Below, in pieces: positions 1 through 7,153 of a stretch of DNA of 23,320 nt. Each line of letters begins with the position of its first letter. Position 1 is the first letter of the stretch. The translations under genes were made by a program, and so were the position numbers. Origin of the DNA: Clostridia bacterium (GTDB taxonomy: Bacteria > Bacillota_A > Clostridia > Christensenellales > CAG-138). The notes under the pieces are model-generated. The model saw nothing but the letters and a program-made list of their open reading frames with translations. It did not search any database and was not told the DNA's origin. The stretch lies in the NCBI GenBank assembly GCA_017553815.1, contig JAFZJT010000133.1, forward strand, positions 1 to 23,320, written 5' to 3'.

Positions 1-192
1 GATCCTTCGGGTTATGCGGGCGGAAACGGCTTCACGGGCGGCGGCTCCGGAAGGCACGGCAAGGGTTCCGGCCTCGGATCCTGCGCAAGCTCCGCTTGGC
101 AGGACGGCGGTATCGGCGTTTCCTGCAATTCCTGCGGCGGAGCGCTCTTCCTTGGCTGCGTGGACTGCATTGGCTGTGAGCTATTCTCTTAA
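1..192 (+). CDS. 3' end of a Gly/Cys-rich protein (partial)
   Basis: The window opens inside a frame that runs from base 1 to a TAA at 190-192, giving 63 C-terminal residues. The first 27 residues are Gly/Ser-rich with a few basic residues, and the last 36 hold six cysteines (window residues 28, 42, 45, 53, 56 and 59), two of them as CNSC and CVDC pairs. The stop lies 17 bases before the next start, so the two genes are probably co-transcribed. The composition resembles the Gly-rich and Cys-rich parts of the TPM protein downstream, which suggests a related secreted or membrane protein, but no domain can be named because the N-terminus is outside the window. Other frames here are weaker: an overlapping 103-codon frame runs into the well-supported downstream gene. 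Confidence 0.55.
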   Translation, partial: DPSGYAGGNGFTGGGSGRHGKGSGLGSCASSAWQDGGIGVSCNSCGGALFLGCVDCIGCELFS

Positions 193-194
193 AT

Positions 195-200
195 GGGGGA
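195..200 (+). promoter_or_regulatory. Ribosome binding site for the TPM gene
   Basis: GGGGGA lies 9 bases before the ATG at 210, just after the stop of the upstream gene. It supports this start and a coupled reading of both genes. Confidence 0.6.
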
Positions 201-209
201 TCGAAACCG

Positions 210-1412
210 ATGAAAACAAAACTGAAGCTTATCGCGCTTATCACGGCGATCCTGCTCGCGCTTGCGCTGCCAATCTCAAGCGCGCTTGCAGTCGTTTTGC
301 CGGACGGCAGCTATTGCCTGGATAAGGTAGGCGTTGTTTCCGCGGAAACAAAAATTTATATTTATGAACGAAATAAAAACCTCGAGCAGAACTGCCGCGG
401 CGCGCAGATGTGCGTGGTGGTGCTCGACTCGATAAACGGCGCGAATATTGAGGAATACGCCTACGAAGTGTTCACCTCATGGAAGATCGGCCGCAGCGGC
501 GAGGACAACGGCGTTCTCATCCTTATGCTTATCGGGGATGAAGACTACTGGATCATGCCCGGTACCGGGCTTGAGAAGGACGTGCTCACGACGGCGATGC
601 TCTCGAGCACCATCAACGCCTACTGCGAGCCGAGCTTTGCCGCGGGGGATTACGACACGGCGATCAAAAAGACCTTTGAGCGCATAAACGAGGAGATCTG
701 CTCCTACTACCGCACCAATCCCGAGGGAATGGCGGATATGAGCACCGTTTCAAACGAAGGCTTTGTCGGCGGCGGCTCAGGCAGCGCGGCGTCGAATTAC
801 AACAGCAATAATTCGAGCTATACTCCTGTTGCTTCAAGCTGCAATTTCTCCGATTTCTCTGCGTTCTCGCGCCCATCCTGCGCCTCCTGCGCGCTCGCCT
901 GCGGAAGCTGCGCGGGCTGCGGGAGCTGCGGCGGCATCGGCGGCCTCATCCTCGCGTTCATAGTTATCTACGTTATCATCCAAGTGCTCCGCTACATCGG
1001 CAGGGGCAGCATCAGCCGCGTAAACCGTGCGGGCTGCACGAGACCGCGCCCCTTCAACACGGGATTCACCTCGGCACGACCCAATTACACAACCCATCGC
1101 CCGCCTTTCGGCGGCACAAGGTCGGCGGGCAACCGCTCGGGCGCAAACTATTCCTCGTCCGGCAATCGGCATTCGGGAAGCAATACTGGCTCAAAAGCCG
1201 GCAGCGGCAGAAGAACCTCCTCATCCGCCGGCTTTACGGGCGGCGGAGGCGGAACCCGCGGAGGCGGTGCGGGACGCACCTACTCGAGCACGAGGAGCAG
1301 CTCCACCACGCGCAGCTCAGGCTCAAGCTTCAAGGGCTTCTCGGGCGGCGGCTCCTTTAAGGGCGGCGGGGGCGGAACCCGAGGCGGCGGTGCCGGGAGA
1401 ACGAAACATTAA
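210..1412 (+). CDS. TPM-domain membrane protein with Cys-rich spacer and Gly-rich tail
   Basis: This 400-residue protein starts with a signal peptide (about 1-27, basic start, then a leucine/alanine core). Residues about 36-165 match the TPM (TLP18.3/Psb32/MOLO-1) fold, with the typical LDKVGVVSAET start, the region EEYAYEVFTSWKIG, the stretch NGVLILMLIG and the FAAGDYDTAI element. A Ser/Asn linker follows, then six cysteines at 224, 227, 231, 234, 237 and 240, a membrane segment at about 243-262, and a Ser/Gly/Arg/Thr tail to the end. The tail contains the unit GGGGGTRGGGAGRT twice. TPM proteins with Gly-rich tails are common in Firmicutes; their exact role is unsettled (some have phosphatase activity or help assemble membrane complexes). 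The domain is expected outside the membrane. The Cys cluster is unusual for the family. Confidence 0.85.
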   Translation: MKTKLKLIALITAILLALALPISSALAVVLPDGSYCLDKVGVVSAETKIYIYERNKNLEQNCRGAQMCVVVLDSINGANIEEYAYEVFTSWKIGRSGEDNGVLILMLIGDEDYWIMPGTGLEKDVLTTAMLSSTINAYCEPSFAAGDYDTAIKKTFERINEEICSYYRTNPEGMADMSTVSNEGFVGGGSGSAASNYNSNNSSYTPVASSCNFSDFSAFSRPSCASCALACGSCAGCGSCGGIGGLILAFIVIYVIIQVLRYIGRGSISRVNRAGCTRPRPFNTGFTSARPNYTTHRPPFGGTRSAGNRSGANYSSSGNRHSGSNTGSKAGSGRRTSSSAGFTGGGGGTRGGGAGRTYSSTRSSSTTRSSGSSFKGFSGGGSFKGGGGGTRGGGAGRTKH

Positions 1413-1420
1413 CCGATTTT

Positions 1421-1450
1421 GGAGCGGACTTTTCTATCCGCTCCTTTTTT
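1421..1450 (+). terminator. Rho-independent terminator after the TPM gene
   Basis: GGAGCGGA (1421-1428) pairs perfectly with TCCGCTCC (1437-1444) across an 8-base loop and is followed by six T. It starts 9 bases after the stop at 1412. Confidence 0.93.
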
Positions 1451-1473
1451 GCGCCGATTTCCCGCTCAAAGTA

Positions 1474-1502
1474 TTTCAATTTCGCTCATTTTATGGTATG
1501 AT
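1474..1502 (+). promoter_or_regulatory. Promoter for the first signal peptidase gene
   Basis: TATGAT (1497-1502) is preceded by TGG, forming an extended -10, and by a weak -35 TTTCAA (1474-1479) at 17 bases. The terminator just upstream makes an independent promoter necessary here. Confidence 0.6.
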
Positions 1503-1532
1503 ATAGCCGAAAGAAAGAAACGGAGCCACGGA

Positions 1533-2237
1533 ATGGTGAATATGAAAAACGATTTGGAAAAAAACATTTCTATAGAGAAGCAAACCGAAGCGCCTGCCGA
1601 GAGGGATGAAAGCCCTGCCCGCATCGACAGAAGGCGCGAAAGCGCCTTTGAAAAAGCCGCCGAAAGGCTGCATAAAAAGCATTCGGAGCTGAACAGAACC
1701 TTTACGCCGTCGTTTATTGCGATGCTTGCCTGCGTCATTGTGGCGGCGGTCGCTATAAGGCAGTTCATTGCCGAGCCGACGAGGGTAAAGGGCGAATCCA
1801 TGCAGTACACGCTTATGGACACCGAGCGCCTTTTCGTTGAAAAGGTGAGCTACTGGTTCAATGCCCCCTCGCGCGGCGATATCGTTATCGTGAATTATCC
1901 GGGCGGCACCGATCGCTACGTCAAGCGCATAATTGCGCTTCCCGGCGAAACTATCGAGATAAGGGAGGACGGCTTCGTTTATATCAACGGCGAAATGCTC
2001 GACGAGAGCGCCTATGCCGGCGATTGGTACGGCAAGATAAATATTCCTATCGGCACGAAGGGAAGCAAGAACGGCAAATACACCGTGCCGGAGGGGCATT
2101 ACTTCGTGATGGGCGATAACCGCAACGACTCGACCGACAGCCGCGACAGAAGGGTCGGAGCCATCCCTGTCTCCGAAGTGCTCGGCAGGGTGAGAGCCGT
2201 CGTTTGGCCTCTTAATAAGTTAAGAAGCGCAGACTGA
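1533..2237 (+). CDS. lepB: Signal peptidase I (first copy)
   Basis: The product cleaves signal peptides from secreted preproteins at the outer face of the membrane. From the ATG at 1533 it has 234 residues: a charged cytoplasmic N-terminus of about 60 residues, one membrane segment (61-77), then the S26 catalytic domain. The Ser-Met box is intact (GESM, Ser89), the catalytic lysine is in YVKRIIALPGE (Lys131), and the C-terminal box GDNRNDSTDSR is at 194-204. The frame is open back to 1419, but that would start inside the upstream terminator; ATG 1533 has CGGAG 7 bases before it (ATG 1542 is an alternative). The N-terminal tail is longer than in most Gram-positive SipS-type enzymes. It is closely similar to the second copy at 2625, which points to a duplication. 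Confidence 0.92.
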   Translation: MVNMKNDLEKNISIEKQTEAPAERDESPARIDRRRESAFEKAAERLHKKHSELNRTFTPSFIAMLACVIVAAVAIRQFIAEPTRVKGESMQYTLMDTERLFVEKVSYWFNAPSRGDIVIVNYPGGTDRYVKRIIALPGETIEIREDGFVYINGEMLDESAYAGDWYGKINIPIGTKGSKNGKYTVPEGHYFVMGDNRNDSTDSRDRRVGAIPVSEVLGRVRAVVWPLNKLRSAD

Positions 2238-2258
2238 AGCGAGAAAAATTCATACGAT

Positions 2259-2286
2259 AAGCGCCGAACGAAAAGCGGCGCTTTTT
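2259..2286 (+). terminator. Terminator after the first signal peptidase gene
   Basis: AAGCGCCG (2259-2266) and CGGCGCTT (2276-2283) form a stem with a 9-base loop, running into a T-run ending at 2286. It is 21 bases after the stop. Confidence 0.9.
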
Positions 2287-2291
2287 GTGTG

Positions 2292-2320
2292 TTCCATTTT
2301 TCTTTTATTTGTGGTATAAT
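2292..2320 (+). promoter_or_regulatory. Promoter for the DUF951 gene
   Basis: A perfect -10 TATAAT (2315-2320) carries the extended TGG immediately before it. The hexamer at the -35 position with 17-base spacing is TTCCAT (2292-2297), a poor match. The same TTCCAT-17-TATAAT arrangement recurs before the BMP lipoprotein gene at 13247. Confidence 0.7.
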
Positions 2321-2353
2321 GCAATTTGAGGTTTTATCGGCATCGGAGGAAAT

Positions 2354-2578
2354 ATGCTCGAAGAATTCGGCATTGGCGACCGCGTGCAGATGCGAAAAAA
2401 GCATGCCTGCGGCGGCAATGAATGGGAAATAACGCGAGGCGGCGCGGACATCCGCATAAAATGCTTGAACTGCGGCCGAAGCGTTATGCTCGACAGGCTG
2501 GATTTCATGCGCGCGGCAAAAAAGCGCACATTTATCGCCTCTGAGGCGAGTGCGTCGCAGCCGTCCTCCGGGGAATGA
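2354..2578 (+). CDS. DUF951 family small protein
   Basis: This 74-residue protein matches the DUF951 pattern over residues about 1-58: FGIGDRVQMRKKHACGGNEW, then GADIRIKCLNCGRSVMLDR, ending in a basic segment. The family is small, found mainly in Firmicutes and has no established function; the CLNCG pair and the upstream HACGG cysteine could bind a metal or nucleic acid, which is inference. The start ATG 2354 has GGAGGA at 2345-2350, a rather tight spacing. A Ser/Ala/Glu-rich tail of about 16 residues extends past the conserved core. The gene has its own promoter and lies between two signal peptidase paralogues, 46 bases before the second. Confidence 0.88.
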   Translation: MLEEFGIGDRVQMRKKHACGGNEWEITRGGADIRIKCLNCGRSVMLDRLDFMRAAKKRTFIASEASASQPSSGE

Positions 2579-2624
2579 GCGCCGAAAGAGCCTTGCAATA
2601 TGCTGAAATTTGAAACGGTGAAAT

Positions 2625-3323
2625 ATGGGAAATAATGAAAGAATAAATGAAAAATACGACGAAGGCCGCGAGGACTGCATCGTTTTCGGAAGGCGCAGAA
2701 CAGTCATCGACCGCAAAACGGACAACGCGTTTATCAGAGCCACGGAAAAGCTGCATAAAGGGCATTCCGAACTGAACCGGACCTTAACCCTGCCCTTTAT
2801 TCTGATGCTCGCTTGCGTTATCGTTGCTGCGTTCGCCCTAAGGCAATTCATAGCCGAGCCGACTATGGTGGACGGCCCGTCCATGCAGACGACCCTGATG
2901 GACGCCGAGCGCGTTTTCGTTGAAAAGGTAAGCTACTGGTTCCGTGAGCCGAAGCGAGGCGACGTAGTTATTGTCAAGTACCCCGGCAGATGGGAGCGCT
3001 TCGTCAAGCGCGTTATCGCGCTTCCCGGAGAGACCATCGAGATAAGGGACGACGGCTTCGTCTATATCGACGGCGAAAGGCTCGATGAGAGCGCATACGC
3101 GGGCGATTGGTACGGCGGCATCTATAAAAAGGTGAAGACCGTTGGCAGCGTGAACGGCAGCTACACAGTGCCGGAGGGGTATTACTTCGTTGTCGGCGAC
3201 AACCGTAATGTTTCGCACGACAGCCGCGACAACGACGTCGGCCCCATCCCCGCCGAGGACGTGCTCGGCAGGGTCAGAGCGGTGGTTTGGCCGCTGAGTA
3301 AGATTAGGAGCGTCAGCAAATGA
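2625..3323 (+). CDS. lepB: Signal peptidase I (second copy)
   Basis: A 232-residue type I signal peptidase, about two thirds identical by eye to the copy at 1533 from the RxxDxAFxxAxEKLHKxHSELNRT segment onward. Membrane segment about 58-75; catalytic Ser86 in GPSM; catalytic Lys128 in FVKRVIALPGE; C-terminal box GDNRNVSHDSR at 191-201. All active-site elements are present, so it should be active. The first 25 residues differ from the paralogue. ATG 2625 has only a weak GGTG before it (2617-2620), so translation may be low or rely on the upstream gene. Its TGA overlaps the ATG of the next gene (ATGA at 3320-3323), so the two are translationally coupled. Confidence 0.92.
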   Translation: MGNNERINEKYDEGREDCIVFGRRRTVIDRKTDNAFIRATEKLHKGHSELNRTLTLPFILMLACVIVAAFALRQFIAEPTMVDGPSMQTTLMDAERVFVEKVSYWFREPKRGDVVIVKYPGRWERFVKRVIALPGETIEIRDDGFVYIDGERLDESAYAGDWYGGIYKKVKTVGSVNGSYTVPEGYYFVVGDNRNVSHDSRDNDVGPIPAEDVLGRVRAVVWPLSKIRSVSK

Positions 3324-3889
3324 ACAATCAATCCTCGGCGATGCGACCGAGAAGCGGTCAAAAAAGAAACTTCGGCTATAAGCTGCTCGATTGGCTCACG
3401 ATAGCCGTGATAAGCCTTGGGCTTGCGGCGTTCCTGCTGTTCGTGGTGTTCAGCCCCGTAAAGATAGAGGACACGGGCGTGGGCGGCTTCGACAACGGCG
3501 ACCTCGTGTTTGCGGACAGGTTTTCAAAGTATATCGTCGGCTTCGACCGTGGCGACGCGCTCGTTCTTAAAAAGCTCACGGTGGGCGGCGACGCGAGCGG
3601 CAGAAGGCTTGTTCGCGCCATAGCCTTTGCGGGCGAGAAGGTGACGATCGCGGGCGGAAGGGTCTATATCGACGGCGCGCTTCTCGATGAAAGCGCGTAT
3701 ACCTATGAGATGTACGACGGCATAAAAGCGGAGTTCATTGTTCCGACAGGCAGCGTTTTCGTGCTTCCGGACGACCGAATGATGGTATCGAAGGACAGCA
3801 TTCAGGAACTCGTTGTGGAGCTTCCGCAGATACTCGGCGAGGTGCGCTTCATAGCCTATCCGTTCGACAGGCTTCAGGCATTCAAATGA
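3320..3889 (+). CDS. Signal peptidase-like protein lacking the catalytic Ser and Lys
   Basis: A 189-residue S26-type protein: membrane segment about 23-44, then a domain that follows the two upstream peptidases (LVRAIAFAGEKVTIAGGRV against VKRIIALPGETIEIREDGF, then VYIDGALLDESAY, which is nearly identical). The catalytic positions are changed. Where the paralogues have Ser-Met, this protein reads TGVGG, with Gly53 at the serine position; the lysine position is Val98; and the GDNRNxSxDSR box is degraded to PDDRMMVSKDS (150-160). It should therefore have no Ser/Lys peptidase activity. The frame is intact and coupled to the second peptidase gene, so it looks like a maintained pseudoenzyme, perhaps a partner or regulator of its neighbour (inference), rather than a broken gene. 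Confidence 0.82.
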   Translation: MNNQSSAMRPRSGQKRNFGYKLLDWLTIAVISLGLAAFLLFVVFSPVKIEDTGVGGFDNGDLVFADRFSKYIVGFDRGDALVLKKLTVGGDASGRRLVRAIAFAGEKVTIAGGRVYIDGALLDESAYTYEMYDGIKAEFIVPTGSVFVLPDDRMMVSKDSIQELVVELPQILGEVRFIAYPFDRLQAFK

Positions 3890-3907
3890 TGAGGCTCAAA
3901 TAAGTGC

Positions 3908-3935
3908 GGAGCCCACGGAGCATAGCGAGGGCTCC
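3908..3935 (+). terminator. Weak hairpin between the peptidase cluster and the membrane protein gene
   Basis: GGAGCCC (3908-3914) pairs with GGGCTCC (3929-3935) over a 14-base loop. No T-run follows directly, so it may be an attenuator or RNA processing element rather than a full terminator. Confidence 0.35.
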
Positions 3936-3974
3936 CGCGTTGCTGACAACTTTTCGCTTATAAGGAAGAAAAAC

Positions 3975-6416
3975 ATGGGTATTCTATCGTTTATATATAT
4001 GATGGCCTTCGCCGCCTGCGGCATCCTTATCGCAAGGGAGGTCTTTTCGCGCGACGATACGGTTAAAAGGGTCACCTTCGGGCTTGCTCTCGGGCTTTTG
4101 ATGCTTATCTGGCTTCCAACGCTGTTTGCGTTCGTTCTGAGCTTCAATCTCGCCGCGCAGCTTCTTGCGCTCGCCGCGGCGATAGCGATCGCGGGCTTCT
4201 TCATGCTGAGATCGCTAAAGCGCAGAAAGAGCGGCGCTTTTGAGCCGTATAAGCGCACGGGAAAGGAAAAGCTCGTTCCGATGCTGCTGACCGTGGTGCC
4301 GATAACGCTTATCCTGTTCGTGCTCCACATCAACCACACGATCGTTGACGCTTCAAACGGTTCGCTGCACGTTGGTCAATGCACATACGGCGACCTCTGC
4401 ATGCATCTCGGCTTCATCTCCTCGATAAGCGTTCAACAGACCTTCCCGCCCGAGTATTCGCTCCTTCCCGGAACGCCGCTCGGCTATCCCTTCCTTTGCG
4501 ACAGCGTAAGCTCGACCTTTTACACGCTCGGCGCTTCGCTGAGGCTTTCGGCGCTGCTTCCGGCGCTCTATGCCTGCCTCGTTGTGACGCTCGGCGTATA
4601 CTGCCTTTTCGATACCTGGTTCAAGCGCACCAAGACCTCCGTTATCGCAACCTATATGTTCTTCATCGGCGGCGGTCTCGGCTTTGCGTACATCTTCAAC
4701 AACAAGCTCCTTCTTGAAGCGGAGGGCGTGAACAGACTCAAGGAGATGATGGAGGGCTTCTATAAGGCGCCCACCAACCTTCCCGCGGAGGGTCTTCGCT
4801 GGGTAAACGCGATCGCCGATATGCTCGTTCCGCAGAGGGCGACGCTGTTCGGCTGGGCGCTGCTGTTCCCGGCGCTGACGCTGCTCTATCGCGCCGCGAT
4901 CGAGAAGGAAAACAGGCTCTTCATCCCGCTCGGGATCTTCGCGGGCGCGATGCCCCTCGTGCATACGCATTCCTTCGTTGCGCTCGGCATCATCTCGGCG
5001 TATCTGTTTGTGACCGCCTGCTTCGAGCGCATAGTCGAGCGCCGACCCGGCGAAAACAGCCGTCTGCTCGTTAAAATAATGGGCGCTTTCCTTATCATGC
5101 TCATACTCGGCGCGCTCAGGATGCTCGATCTGGTTGAGAATCCCGCGGGGGTCGCGGCTAAGATGACGAGCATTGCCGTGATCGCGATCGGCTGCATTGC
5201 GCTCATCATCCTTGCCGTGGAGTTTATCAAGGCAAGCAAGGAAAAAAAGCCCGTAACGCTTATCGCGCTGCTTATGGCGCTGACCGCGGCAGTCAGCATC
5301 ATATCCGCCTTTGCGGCGAATAAAAAATCCGTCCTCTTCGTTATCGCCCCCCTCATCGGCCTTGCCGTAACTTTCGCGCTCGCTTGGACGCAGAAGGCGG
5401 AGGACGGCGCGAAGGGCGATGAAGCGGAAATCAAGAACGGGCGCAGGCAAATGCTCTATTTCATACTGTTCGGCGTAATAGCCGTAGTGCTCGCCGCGCC
5501 GCAGCTCTTCGGCTTCACCTTCAAGCAGTCGGCGGACAGCGCCTCCTTCCTGCGCTGGAATTTCAACTGGGATAACGAGAGCGACGGCTGGCTCTGGTTC
5601 TACATTAAAAACCTCGGTCTCATATTCATTCTGATGCCGATCGCGTTCATCCTGATCAAAAAGGAGCATCGCCGCTTCTACGCGGGCTCGCTCGTTATCT
5701 GGGCGGTCTGCGAGATACTGCTCTTCCAGCCGAACCCCTACGACAACAACAAGCTTTTGTTCGTTTGGTTCGCGCTCACCTGCGGCATAGTTTCGGAGCT
5801 TATCGCCTCAAAGCTCGCCGAAAGAGCGTATAAGGAGGGCGCAGCGCCGGACGAATCCGGCAGAAGAACTGTGGATGTTCAGCGGACGGCTGCAAGATAC
5901 CTGCTTTGCGCTTTCGTGCTGATCGCGATAATGCTCTCGGGCGTTATGACGCTTGCAAGGGAATATGTTTCGGGCGATCATTACGATATCACCGCCGATG
6001 AAAACGGCAAAAAACGCCTTGCGCTCGTTGAATCGGGCTATGAGGTCGTATCCGCCGATCTTGTGGAGATGACGGAGTGGGTCAAGGAAAACACCGAGAA
6101 GGACGCCGTTTTCCTGACGCACAACAACCACAACAACGCGATCGCGATGCTGACCGGGCGCAATATCTTCTGCGGCTCGGGCACGTTCCTTCATTGGCAT
6201 GGCGTGGACTACGGCTCGAGGCAGAAGCTGATCTCGGGAATGTATTCCGATCCCGCGAACAACCTCAGAAGATACGCCGAGGAGTACGGCATCGACTACG
6301 TGCTGATAAGCTCGTACGAGCGCGGGAACTACAGCGTGGATACTGACTGGTTCAACGCCAACCTTGAGAAGGTGTATTCGGGAAGAGGCGTTACGCTGTT
6401 CAAAATCGGCCGCTGA
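3975..6416 (+). CDS. Large polytopic membrane protein, possible GT-C type glycosyltransferase
   Basis: An 813-residue protein with more than ten hydrophobic segments, starting at residue 3, and a final membrane segment at about 642-660 followed by a soluble C-terminal part of about 150 residues. The first large loop after the segment at about 101-118 contains GDLCMHLGF (Asp140, His144) and PGTPLGYPFLCD (165-176). An acidic residue in the first outside loop plus a YPF-type motif and a soluble C-terminus are features of GT-C glycosyltransferases using lipid-linked sugars (PMT/GT39-like and DUF2298-like proteins). That assignment is inference; I do not recognise the exact family. The start ATG 3975 has AAGGAAG at 3962-3968. 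Substrate unknown; surface glycan or protein glycosylation would fit. Confidence 0.7.
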   Translation: MGILSFIYMMAFAACGILIAREVFSRDDTVKRVTFGLALGLLMLIWLPTLFAFVLSFNLAAQLLALAAAIAIAGFFMLRSLKRRKSGAFEPYKRTGKEKLVPMLLTVVPITLILFVLHINHTIVDASNGSLHVGQCTYGDLCMHLGFISSISVQQTFPPEYSLLPGTPLGYPFLCDSVSSTFYTLGASLRLSALLPALYACLVVTLGVYCLFDTWFKRTKTSVIATYMFFIGGGLGFAYIFNNKLLLEAEGVNRLKEMMEGFYKAPTNLPAEGLRWVNAIADMLVPQRATLFGWALLFPALTLLYRAAIEKENRLFIPLGIFAGAMPLVHTHSFVALGIISAYLFVTACFERIVERRPGENSRLLVKIMGAFLIMLILGALRMLDLVENPAGVAAKMTSIAVIAIGCIALIILAVEFIKASKEKKPVTLIALLMALTAAVSIISAFAANKKSVLFVIAPLIGLAVTFALAWTQKAEDGAKGDEAEIKNGRRQMLYFILFGVIAVVLAAPQLFGFTFKQSADSASFLRWNFNWDNESDGWLWFYIKNLGLIFILMPIAFILIKKEHRRFYAGSLVIWAVCEILLFQPNPYDNNKLLFVWFALTCGIVSELIASKLAERAYKEGAAPDESGRRTVDVQRTAARYLLCAFVLIAIMLSGVMTLAREYVSGDHYDITADENGKKRLALVESGYEVVSADLVEMTEWVKENTEKDAVFLTHNNHNNAIAMLTGRNIFCGSGTFLHWHGVDYGSRQKLISGMYSDPANNLRRYAEEYGIDYVLISSYERGNYSVDTDWFNANLEKVYSGRGVTLFKIGR

Positions 6417-6418
6417 GC

Positions 6419-6447
6419 TTGATATTATTTTCGATTCATGATAAACT
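6419..6447 (+). promoter_or_regulatory. Promoter for the small membrane-anchored protein gene
   Basis: TTGATA (6419-6424), 17 bases, then TAAACT (6442-6447) preceded by TGA, an extended -10. It lies just after the stop of the large membrane protein gene. Confidence 0.55.
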
Positions 6448-6490
6448 AACATAATGCGGGTAAAAAACCGCGTTTGAGAGGAAAGCTTAA

Positions 6491-7105
6491 ATGAGCGAAA
6501 CCAATACCGCTGTAAAAAAGAAAAAGGTTCAGACCGATGAGGATCAAAGCCCGATCGGCGTAGCGAGGCGCTCGATCTGGTACATCCTGCGTCTGCTTCT
6601 TGTTATAACGCTCGTGGTCGGGCTGTGCTATTTCGCACTCGTTGAGGCGATGTATATGAGCAATATCTATATAATCGTGACCGAGGGTCTCGAGAGGCGC
6701 GCCGACTGCATACTCGGAAACAGGTCGTCGACGGAGCTTGCCGAGTATTTCACCAAGGAGTGGATCATCCGCGACGAGGATATCGACAGCGGCAAATACG
6801 ACGCTTTCCGCGTGGACTCCTACGACTACCGCCTCACCATCGAAAAGATGAGCGTTTACCCTTGGTCCAAGGAGGCGTCCATCCGCGTTTTGGAGCAGGT
6901 TGTGAATATCCAGGCGTCGCCGTACAACGATTCCAATAAGGATCCCGTGCCCCAATGGGAGGGTTCAAGAATGGAGATCCGCCTTGAGAAGATCGACAAT
7001 CGCTGGTACATAACGCTGATAAGAGTGCTTCAGTCGAATCCTGAGATAGAGCCGGGAGCCACGCCTGATTATTCTCAGCTTGAAACGGATATCCCGCATT
7101 ATTGA
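6491..7105 (+). CDS. Membrane-anchored protein of unknown function
   Basis: A 204-residue protein with a charged cytoplasmic start (lysine run at 9-12), one membrane segment at about 29-50 and an outside domain of about 150 residues. That domain has alternating polar and hydrophobic stretches (YRLTIEKMSVYPW, ASIRVLEQVVNIQA, MEIRLEKIDNRWYITLIRVL) typical of a curved beta sheet, as in NTF2/SnoaL-like domains on membrane anchors; this is a shape-based guess. GAGAGG at 6476-6481 lies 9 bases before ATG 6491. It follows the polytopic protein by 74 bases and has its own likely promoter. Confidence 0.75.
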   Translation: MSETNTAVKKKKVQTDEDQSPIGVARRSIWYILRLLLVITLVVGLCYFALVEAMYMSNIYIIVTEGLERRADCILGNRSSTELAEYFTKEWIIRDEDIDSGKYDAFRVDSYDYRLTIEKMSVYPWSKEASIRVLEQVVNIQASPYNDSNKDPVPQWEGSRMEIRLEKIDNRWYITLIRVLQSNPEIEPGATPDYSQLETDIPHY

Positions 7106-7141
7106 CGGAATACCGCCTAAAAACCCATTGAAGCCGCAAAT

Positions 7142-7148
7142 AGGAGGT
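7142..7148 (+). promoter_or_regulatory. Strong ribosome binding site for the degV-family gene
   Basis: AGGAGGT, a near-perfect match to the anti-Shine-Dalgarno sequence, 5 bases before the ATG at 7154. Confidence 0.8.
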
Positions 7149-7153
7149 ATCGT

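Noticed and set aside
14..325. 103-codon frame at the window start
   Set aside because: It overlaps the start of the TPM gene by over 100 bases and competes with the Gly/Cys-rich frame that ends just before the TPM ribosome binding site.
4353..5669. 438-codon open frame on the minus strand
   Set aside because: It lies entirely opposite the large membrane protein gene, which has a good start and many membrane segments. The antisense product is a charged, Glu/Arg-rich sequence typical of the reverse of hydrophobic coding DNA.
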